From Paragorgia papillata (Eukaryota; Cnidaria; Anthozoa; Scleralcyonacea; Coralliidae): DNA of 64,000 nt. Under the pieces are notes generated by a model. It was given only the letters and a program-made list of their open reading frames with translations. It did no database searches and was not told where the DNA came from. The stretch spans positions 643,501 through 707,500 of the forward strand of contig JAWNZC010000031.1 in NCBI GenBank assembly GCA_035771165.1, written 5' to 3'. Position 1 is the first letter of the stretch, and every line of letters starts with the position of its first letter. Both the position numbers and the translations under genes were made by a program. Of the stretch, positions 56,205 through 64,000 are shown piece after piece.

Positions 56205-57569
56205 ATGGCTGACAACATCATGTCTGATATACTCGAACGTTTACGCCTGGATCATCTTATTGAAAATTTTAAGACTGAGAAAATTACTCCAGATATAGTA
56301 GGCCAGTTGTCGGCTGAGGAGATGTGTTTGCTCGGTGTCAACAACGGAAGTACTATGATGTCGCTTAGAATGGAAAGCTTAAAATATGGCAGTAACCAAC
56401 CACCAAAGCAAGTCCGTCCAAATGGTTGTGGTGCACCTGAGTTCATAATTCCAAAATCCGTGCTGGAGACATATCTTGAGGAAGACTTTACTATTGAAGA
56501 GATTGGAACTTTGCTCAGTGTTTCCGAGAGTACTGTTTACAGGGGATGGCTCGTTACGATCTCAGTAAGCGTGAGTTTACGGAGATAAACGATAGAGATC
56601 TTGATAATATAATTGCCGAGCTGGCTAGGGAATTTCCTTTTTCCGGTGAATGTATTATGAAACAGCTCTTGGCTGAGCGTGGCGTTAAAGTTCAACGAAT
56701 GAGGCTAAGGGATAGTATTCATCGAGTAGACAGCGCAGGAGTGGAAAATAGGAGAAGGGGTCGCCTCCGGCGACGAACATACAGTGTCAAAGGACCAAAT
56801 CACTTATGGCACATTGACACGAACCACAAGCTCGTTCGCTGGAATATAGTTGTTATTGGTGGAATTGATGGATTCAGTAGACTTCCAGTAATGCTGTCTT
56901 GTGCAGATAATAACCGGGCTGAAACTATACTAAATTATTTTTTGTCTGCGGTTAATAAGTATGGTTTACCGAGCAGAGTTCGCACCGATAAAGGAATGGG
57001 AAATGTTGCAGTTGTGGATTATATGATTTTGAAACGTGGGGTAAACAGAGGTAGCGCCATTGCAGGAAAGAGTACACATAATCAACGGATCGAACGTCTT
57101 TGGCGTGATGTTTTTGCAGGTGTGTTATTTTATTACTTAGTTATTTTATTACTTAGAAGATCTTGTATTTCTTGACCCCGTGAACAACCTTCATCTTGTG
57201 GCCCTTCACTGTGTCTATATGGCAAAAATCAGCGAGAAACTACAACTATGGGCACAAGCTTGGTCACGCCACAGGATGCGAACAACAAGATCTACACCGT
57301 TGCAGATGTGGGTTTGTGGGCAATTACAAAATCCAATTGGTATTGAACTTACAGCTGATGCTATTACCAACTATGGTGTAGAGGGTGTCATTAGAGATGA
57401 AATCGTTGAAGAAGGAAACAGGCCAATCTTTGATTCATTTCAAGCTCAATTAAGTGACCGGTGCATCCAAGAGCTCGATTCACAAATACCCACACAATGG
57501 TCATCTAATAATTATGGTATTGAACATTTTCTTAAAGCTGTAGAGATTACTACAAGGTACAATGTGTAG
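56205..57569 (+). pseudogene. Integrase-like DDE transposase with N-terminal SAM-like domain, two frameshifts
   Basis: The start is ATG 56205 (AAAATGGCT), just inside the TIR. Residues 1-60 are SAM-like (ILERLRLDHLIENFKTEKIT, LLGVNNGSTMMSL). Next comes a helix-turn-helix ([20 protein letters not shown]), then the integrase core with the first Asp in [13 protein letters not shown], the second in VRTDKG and the Glu in [13 protein letters not shown]. Spacing is about 56 and 34 residues. A one-base loss near 56541 shifts the frame after VYR. A 16 bp tandem duplication (57125-57140 and 57141-57156) shifts it again before [12 protein letters not shown]. The C-terminal part then runs to TAG at 57567. 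Apart from these two lesions the domains are well kept, so inactivation looks recent. Confidence 0.85.
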
Positions 57570-57613
57570 TTGATGACACATTTATCATAAGTAAATCATT
57601 TTGTTTTACAGTT

Positions 57614-57750
57614 TTAACTATTCCCTTTTGTAAGTTCACTCCATAAGTTTTTAACATTGTAACCTCTTATACCTTGACCACTATATCTGGACACAAACCC
57701 AAGTCCACCATTAGCCAGTATTACATTTACTTGATACGTAAGGTCTGCAG
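57614..57750 (-). other. Orphan terminal exon, unrecognised
   Basis: Minus-strand coding-like segment after an acceptor-type CCTGCAG (57746-57752), reading LTYQVNVILANGGLGFVSRY, then GIRGYNVKNLWSELTKG and a stop at 57614-57616, only 45 bp from the end of the convergent transposase gene. It does not join to the HECT exons, which have their own stop at 59468. It may be the last exon of a third transposon gene or of a longer isoform, the rest being lost. Family unknown. Confidence 0.35.
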
Positions 57751-57752
57751 GA

Positions 57753-58395
57753 TCATTTCGGTAAAGCGCTGTCAATTTGTCAGAATTTATGCCACAAAAA
57801 TAAAATAGATGTCATTAGAAAGCTATTAATTTGTAGAGTATGTTGTCGTCTTTGATTTTGTGATAAACACAAAGCATTAATAGTTGTGATTTTTTTAATT
57901 AAAACCAGCTAGAGGGCTTCAGTCATAGTTACTTAAGTCCAAAGTGTTTTATTTTGTTCAAAATCTTTTTTTCAAATTAATTCCAAGATAAATTTCCAGC
58001 AAAAGGTGCCAGGGTTTTTTGATATGTCGAGTTTTGCTGATGTTATTGACGACCAAAGTTTAAAATGCTGTTTTCAACCAACATTCAGACAAAATAGGTC
58101 ATAAAATCGAAAACCAGGCAATAAATAAATAGAAACACTGACACCGTTTTGTTGGAATTTTAACTTGGAAACGAAATGCAAAAATTTTTTTGAACAAAAT
58201 GAAATGCTTTGTTCTTCAGTTCTCCCAGAGTGAAGCCCTCTGGTTTTACTTGAAAAATTTGTAACTGCTATTGGTTTGTGTTTAACACAAAATCAAAGAC
58301 AACATTGATAGCCTTACAAATTAATAGCTTTGTAACGATATCTATTTTATTTTTGTGCTGAATTGAGAATGCTTTACCAAAATGATCCCACATGA
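57753..58395. repeat. Fold-back MITE inside the 6.5 kb transposon
   Basis: GATCATTTCGGTAAAGC at the left has its inverse (GCTTTACCAAAATGATC) at the right. The ~170 bp arms match through AATAAAATAGAT, AGCTATTAATTTGTA and TTTGATTTTGTG. It probably inserted next to the orphan exon and may have removed its upstream part. Non-coding. Confidence 0.6.
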
Positions 58396-59467
58396 CAATA
58401 AGTACCTCAAAAATGTACCACACTCGAATAAGTGTTGCATTTATTTACAAACAGTGCTGTACTTATTTGAAGCACTACCAGCCTCCCCAAACCAAAAGAT
58501 AGTATGATACATTTCAACAGTCATAAACTAACCTTTTTTGTTGAAAATTTAGCAAAAACAAGAGCTTTCCACCAAAAGGAGATATTTTACATATGCATAC
58601 TATAATTTTTGGTTTTGTTGTCATTTATTGAATAATTATATAATTGTCCAAAGTTATTAAACTCCATACAAAACCCTAACCTCTAAAGAGCATTGTCGAT
58701 CTTAATCGAGTAAATATGATACGGTGCTGATGGTATTACATTAGGTAATCTGTAAGATCCCAAAACATGCAATAGGCATTTCAAGTTACATTGGTTTAAC
58801 AAAAACGTAGAACATAAACGTTTTTCAATTTATCCTTACACAAGATGTATACGTATCATGATAGTAAAAGTTAACTGTAAAAATAAACTAGTTTCCTCAG
58901 AATCATGGACACCTCACATAATGTTGGAGGGTAAAGTTTGGAAAATTGCTGAAGGCACTTTAACTTGTAAGGAGTCTTTTATAATATGTTGACGTACATG
59001 TATTATTGTCCCCGCTACCGAGTGTTCAATATTTGTTTACTTGTTTAATGTTAATGTAAATATTAAACCAAAATACTCTATTAGTACTATACGGTGTATT
59101 ACCCATTCAACATTAACATACATGCTAAAAGAAAATTTTAACTTGATATTCATGTAAATGTTGAATGGATAATAACACTCAGAAGCAAGCACAATAATAC
59201 ATGTACATGTATGTTCACATATTAGATAAAATGTTTTCCTATGCACTCATTAACTATGGAAATTATGAAGAGAAATATCAATTGCTAACATATTAGAATG
59301 AAATTCCAATAATTAGACTAGACCAAGACCAGTTACTGCAATGTTGCACAGTAATTTTAGTCTTTGAATCATAGGAAACGAATATCCTGAACTTCCAACA
59401 ATGTATACCACTGCTTCTTTATCTACTACTGTACAGTATGCCAAATCGACGTTACACCAAGAAGAAA
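58396..59467. other. No gene recognised
   Basis: AT-rich sequence between the fold-back MITE and the HECT terminal exon. Only short frames are seen. A weak inverted repeat (GTATTACCCATTCAACATTAAC at 59095 with GTTGAATGGATAATAAC at 59160; written in part) is present. Confidence 0.4.
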
Positions 59468-61693
59468 TTATGCACTGCCGAAATATGTGTTGGTAAATGC
59501 AAGGTCATATAGTTCAAACAATCTATCTCTATCTGGAAGTGGTTGCTGGGGTGAAGCACATGGTAACTTCAAGGAATTGATACACGTACTTGCCACTGGA
59601 AGAAATGATGATTCAGCAACAACAAAATGAAGTGATGGATGAAGGGTAAATCCAAGTAATGGTTCCTCATCTGCTCCTGTGACAAATTGCAGGACATGTG
59701 CCAAAGTAACTGCCCCTCTTCTTCCACCTATAGTAGATATATTTAACCAGTATAAAAATATGAAATTATTTAAAATATTTTTTCACTACTCAACTGTGAT
59801 TATCATATTATTTAAAAGTAGTAACTGCAGTAGCAGAATTTGCTGTTACGGTATATGACATACATATTTTCAGAAGATACTGTAACTGTATGCCATGATA
59901 AAACTTACATTGACAAAAGACTGTCATCACACATAATTATTTAGATATCCAATTCCCTGTTAACACAACAAGAAGTTGAAAACTTGTGATGCAGCAGTAG
60001 CTCCAGGTTTCTTGGAATAGTTTGGAGAGCACGAGAACCATCGCAAGTACAGTATCTTGGCACTCCTGCCTCTATTCAGTATTTGCCTAATTTTGTTAAA
60101 GGACGGTAACAACTCATGCATATCCACATGCACATAAGCAATACATAGATTAACTTACTAGCTGCTTCTCTTAGGTATTTGCACAAGGCAGCGTAAACAT
60201 CATTCTCAAATCTCCTTTTGTTAGATCCAGTCTCACTCAAATCTGGCTTCAGCAAGTTTGTTAACTTTTTTAAAGTGAGAGCACTAGCTTTGCTTGGGCG
60301 GAAGAGATGTTGGAAAATAGGCATGGACTTGCATATCTAAGTAACATATAAATAAAGTTATTCTCTTCAATCAATCTACAGTACCTGTACCATGCAGTAG
60401 CTAAATGTTCAAATGGTTAAAACGAGGTAAATTAAACAAAAATATCTATATTCAGCTTCGTACCCAGGTGTTTATTGTTTACCATCCACTGCGTGTGACT
60501 TCTTTTTGAAGACATTTAAGAATTTCAACAGGGTCAGAAACACCGTTTTCTTTGCAGTAGAGGTCAACTTGTTGTATAAGGTCATCAAAGCTGATTGGAT
60601 TGGTTCTAGTAGTGTCATCATCTTCTACATCAATAACTTCCGGTTGAGAAAGTTCTACTCTTTGTTGTGGTTGAGATGGTACTGACGTTGTTTCCGGCTG
60701 AAGTGGAGCAACATTTTGCTGTTGATCTGAAGCTTCCGGTGTGGAAACAAAGTTTTCTCGAATATTTGCCTGGTTTTCAACCCGTGCATCTCGTCTTTCT
60801 TCAACAGAAGTATCTTGCGGAGCGCTGTTGATCCGTTGGTTCGTTTCAAAAGGGGAACGTAGTAATTCTTGCTCAGGCTCAGAATCGGAGCTTTGCGCGT
60901 TTCTCCCTCTACACAAGAAAGTGTGTTGCCGAAGATCCCTGATTAAAAATTCATTGTGACAGGAAATGCATTTTTCTTTTACTTGCGACTTGTTTTCGGT
61001 TAACTGAGATCGCGTGGAAAGACCTCTCTGAATCGGGCGCAAGTACATTTTAGACTGTCCTCCTATGTTTGCCTTGAGATCATTAATGGACCACGAGCAT
61101 GTAATAAGTTTCAGATCCTTACAGTTCGACACGCAGTGTAGCATTTCAAATCCCCCACAATCGCGCAACTGAGGAAAACCAATGGTTTGGCCATTTTCAT
61201 CCACTTCATCAGAGGTTATCTTCCAACGGACCGCCGCTTCATCATCTGTGACTTCAAGCTTGATCTTTTTCAATCCCAGACCAGCTTTGTGGAGAGCCTG
61301 TTTCTCGGTCGACGTTGGTATCTTCGTTTGAAACCTGTCTGAGTGACAAACGAAATGCGCAGTCCACGTCCTTGGTCGATCATTTGCCTTTCGTTTTTGT
61401 CCTCTTCTTCCCGTCCTTGAGCCCATAAGAGACATGCGTTCTTGCAATGCACGACTCGCTAGAGACTGACTGCCAGCGCTAGCGTCGCCAGAACTCCCAG
61501 AAGTAGTTGCGGCCTCTTCTTCGACAATTTTCTTGCAAATGTTGCGAAGACGAATTCGGTCGCCGATTGCCGAAACACCGAGTCGCATTAGCTCTTCGTC
61601 TCGCATCCCTTCTATCATTTCAGGTTCGATTTTCTCCTCTCGAAAACGATCCCCAAGACCCTCGAGGTTTACTCTTACCAAAATATCATCCAA
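59468..61693 (-). pseudogene. SAM-like / zinc-finger / HECT-type E3 ubiquitin ligase, HECT N-lobe missing
   Basis: Exon 1 (61693-60483): a SAM-like start (VNLEGLGDRFREEKIEPEMI, MRLGVSAIGDRIRLRNI), a basic low-complexity linker, a conserved region, and a C-x2-C-x11-H-x3-C zinc finger (EKCISCHNEFL..RQHTFLC). Then come an acidic tail and SNPVEIL-type motif DPVEILKCLQKEV. Exon 2 (60336-60159) and exon 3 (59727-59468) join in phase and encode the C-lobe: LRPSRSSALT-like RPSKASALTLKKL, HVLQFVTGADEEP and LPVASTCINSLKLP, with the catalytic Cys. About 200 residues of HECT N-lobe, which bind the E2 enzyme, are absent. Exon 1 and exon 2 do not join in phase across the 146 bp between them. Ligase activity is therefore unlikely for this copy. 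Confidence 0.75.
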
Positions 61694-61814
61694 GTACGAA
61701 CTCGCTAATCTCGAAAATGGCGGAAAAGCAGGCGCGGGTCACGCCAGCGGCTTTCCTTCTTAGCACCGTTGCTACTTCATGTTATACTTCAATATTGACT
61801 TGGCAAAGCCTCTG

Positions 61815-62174
61815 AGGAAAGGGTCTGGGCGCGACATAAATATCCGGGGGGGTTATTTTTAACTGGTGCACACCAGGGTGCACATAAAGAAAAAAGAGCA
61901 CATAATGACATGTGAGCACCTAATGAAATATGAGCACATAACGACATGTGCGCACATAAAGACAAAGGATCACCTAATGTCATGTGATCACATAATGACA
62001 TATGAGCGTATAATAATCTGAAAGCGCTTAATTTGATTACCACTGAACGTAATGTGATAACCACTGAACGTAACGTGATAACCACTGAACGTAATGTGAT
62101 AACCACTGAACGTAATGTGATAACCACTGAACGTAATGCACTTTGCACACTTATGACAGTCCCGGCTTTCCATA
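61815..62174. repeat. Right TIR of the 6.5 kb transposon
   Basis: Inverted counterpart of 55681-56152, shorter by six 21 bp iterons. Outside the iterons the arms differ by few bases, so TIR-contained promoter signals would be shared by both genes. Confidence 0.9.
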
Positions 62175-62180
62175 CATACC

Positions 62181-62378
62181 AGTGGAAGATTGTGCGTGTT
62201 TGACCCCCATGTTTCGTTTTGTTTCGTCAGTCCAGTTGTCGTCAGAGCCAAAATCCTTCTACAAGAACTTTGGTCCAGAGGATACGATTGGGATGAGCCA
62301 GTAGCAGATGAAATTGCGAACGAGATTTACCGTTGGTTTGACCAATTATCGGCCTTGGGAAACGTCAAAGTGTAACAA
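62181..62378 (+). pseudogene. pol: BEL/Pao reverse transcriptase, continuation
   Basis: Directly after the target duplication, the plus strand resumes the interrupted RT frame and leads to ILLQELWSRGYDWDEPVADE and IYRWFDQLSALGNV, the connection region of Pao-type pol. A frameshift follows TGT in the first codons, and a stop occurs at ~62373. Confidence 0.8.
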
Positions 62379-62383
62379 CACAA

Positions 62384-62725
62384 GTGACAACATTCGTCAA
62401 CGCATCCCAAGAAGCATATGGAGCCGTAGCATATCTCCGTAACAGTTATGAAGATGGTACAGTTACAAGTAGAATGATTGCGTCCAAAAGCAAGCTTGCA
62501 CCGTTGACACCGACGACAATACCTAGACTAGAACTTATGGCTGTTATCTTGGGGTTACGTTTAACCCAATCGATCGTTAAGGTTTTGGAGTTACCTATGA
62601 AAGAAGTTACCTTCTATTCCGACAGCATGGACGTGCTATGGTTGATCCGCGGAAGAGGAAGAGATTTTCGCTCATTCGCGGCCAATCGAATTGGGGAGGT
62701 GCAAATGTACACGGAGCCGTCATAG
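62384..62725 (+). pseudogene. pol: BEL/Pao RNase H region
   Basis: The frame encodes TTFVNASQEAYGAVAYLRNS, PRLELMAVILGLRL and VTFYSDSMDVLWLIRG. This is the Pao RNase H-like domain, with acidic residues at the first and third expected places (Asn replaces Asp in FVNAS). It ends in a stop at 62723. Confidence 0.85.
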
Positions 62726-62749
62726 TGGCAGCATGTTCCCACCGATCAA

Positions 62750-64000
62750 AACCCTGCCGACCTATGCACTAGAGGTGTTACTCCGAATCAGTTAGTCGAA
62801 AATACACTGTGGTGGACAGAACCCGAGTGGTTGCAGAAAGACCGAGATGAATGGCTCAAGATGAAGGTCCAGACAACTCGACGGGAGAAACTGGAAGCAA
62901 AATCACCAAGTAAGAAATCAACAACCGACGCCACTTCGCTGCTGACCAAGTCAGTACCAACCAAGGAAAACGCAAACCCGAGACAAGGTCTTAAAATTTG
63001 GAGACTGGACCCTAAACGATTTTCTAGTTGGACAAGATTAGTCCACATCCATGCCAGGGTGATCCGAGTATTGCACAACATGCAGCGCAATGGTGTCGAC
63101 AAAACTTCTAGCGCAGAACTGCAAACTAGAAGAAATAAAAGATGCCCAAGAAGCAATCATCAAAGAGGCACAGAAACAAGCCTATCCAGAAGAGTATAAA
63201 GTGCTGGTTAATGGACGAACCCTGCATACGAACAGTCTGTTAATCAAGTTAAATCCACAAATGGATGAAAACGGCCTCATTCGATCCAATGGTCGCTTAC
63301 AATTTGCTGAATATTTACCTTTCGACACGAAGTTCCCAATCATCCTACCCCGCGGAAACTGGGTAACAAAGCTCATCGTAAAATGCTATCATGAGAAAGC
63401 CAACCACTCCGGAGGAATCAATTTATTTTTGGCGCAACTCAGTCAGCGGTGCTGGATCATAGCAGCAAGAGAAGAGATACAAGAGTGGGAGAAATCGTGC
63501 AACGAATGCAAGAGAAGGAAAAAACAAGATTGCTAAGGCTCCTTTACCAAATGTTCGACTCTGGTTCACATATCGCCCCTTCGGACCAGTCAGCAGTTGA
63601 TTTCGCTGGACCGTTTTGTAACAAAAGGACGTGGCATTAAACGTCAAAAGAGATGGCTGTGCGTCTTTACTTGTCTATCAATAAGAGCTGTCCACCTAGA
63701 AATGGCCTGGGGACTAGATACAGACAGTTTTTTCACTCGTTTCACAGGTCGCAAAGGTGTTCCCAAAGAGATTGTGAGTGATTGCGGGACAAACTTTGTT
63801 GGAGCGGCCAATGAATTGAAAGAACTTTACAACCAGTTGGATAAGAAGAAGATCAAGCAAGCTACCACCGATAAAAGCGTCAAATGAAGATTCAAACCTC
63901 TTGCAGCACCGCACTTTGGTGGCGCACACGAAATAATGGTGAAGGCAGCTAAGCGGGCTGTCTATGGAGTGTTAGGAAGCAGCGAATTATTTACGGACGA
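62750..64000 (+). pseudogene. pol: BEL/Pao integrase region, fragmented, runs off window
   Basis: The order is a linker (62790-63080), the H2C2 zinc-binding domain (YHEKANHSGGINLFLAQLSQ, then CNECKRRKK, 63385-63530), then the integrase core. The core begins with VDFAGPF (63597), has CVFTCLSIRAVHLEMAW, and the second Asp in EIVSDCGTNFVGA. A Glu block (PHFGGAHEIMVKAAKRAVYG) follows near 63910-63980. Frames change at least three times. The 3' LTR lies beyond the window. Confidence 0.85.

Larger units (their letters stand above)
55681..62174. mobile_element. Integrase-like DNA transposon carrying a HECT ubiquitin-ligase gene, 6494 bp, TSD CATACC
   Basis: The termini TATGGAAAGCCGGGACTGTC (55681) and exact complement (62174) are flanked by CATACC (55675-55680 and 62175-62180). 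Removing the element with one CATACC restores the interrupted BEL/Pao frame, proving the borders. The TIRs are long: 55681-56152 and 61815-62174. Each contains 21 bp iterons and a ~18 bp GTGCTCACATGTCATTA-type array. Inside are a plus-strand DDE integrase gene (56205-57569) and a minus-strand SAM-HECT gene (61693-59468), pointing at each other. An rve-type transposase with a 6 bp duplication points to the Ginger/IS3EU/GingerRoot group of integrase-related transposons; which branch is not settled. Confidence 0.85.

Overview
This is repeat-rich nuclear DNA of an invertebrate animal. Small split genes with GT-AG introns, long microsatellites and many eukaryotic transposon superfamilies rule out a prokaryote. 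The mix (Crypton, BEL/Pao, Harbinger, hAT, MULE-type, CR1/Jockey-like LINEs, a 5S-derived SINE) fits a cnidarian, probably an anthozoan such as a coral. That taxon is an inference. No CRISPR array, operon or functional rRNA gene was seen.

Layout. 1-7.3 kb: a fold-back repeat, a local tandem duplication, then a 5.5 kb inverted-repeat-bounded region (1780-7296) holding an unannotated three-exon gene for a 64-residue protein. 7.4-12.1 kb: remnants of a LINE, a SAM-like gene and a DDE transposase, then a hexamer microsatellite and a minisatellite. 13.7-19.1 kb: a degraded SGNH-hydrolase-type ORF (minus strand) split by a 5'-truncated LINE and by a hAT element; the hAT element holds a Harbinger-like element, which holds a solo LTR. 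20.4-26.6 kb: an inverted-repeat element and a 4.6 kb imperfect palindrome with two further elements nested in one arm. 26.8-29.6 kb: a Crypton tyrosine-recombinase transposon in apparent tandem with a truncated relative, each ending in a long hairpin. 29.8-32.1 kb: nested inverted-repeat elements. 32.2-36.1 kb: a ~2 kb tandem duplication with TGG-rich minisatellites. 37.8-38.2 kb: hAT transposase remnant.

41.1-47.6 kb: the clearest host gene, an SSUH2-like gene on the minus strand, rebuilt from nine exons with mostly matching phases. Its introns hold most of the window's microsatellite DNA. Just upstream, 47.6-52.2 kb is a Harbinger-type element with a deleted transposase, carrying a 287 bp MULE-type MITE, a hAT MITE and a 5S-derived SINE. 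52.5-64.0 kb: a broken BEL/Pao retrotransposon running off the window end, split inside its reverse transcriptase by a 6494 bp DNA transposon (55681-62174) with a 6 bp target duplication.

That 6.5 kb transposon is the best candidate for an unusual system. It carries, in convergent orientation, an integrase-like DDE transposase and a HECT-type ubiquitin ligase. Both proteins begin with a similar SAM-like domain, and both genes start next to near-identical terminal repeats. This copy is damaged: the transposase has two frameshifts and the ligase lacks the HECT N-lobe.
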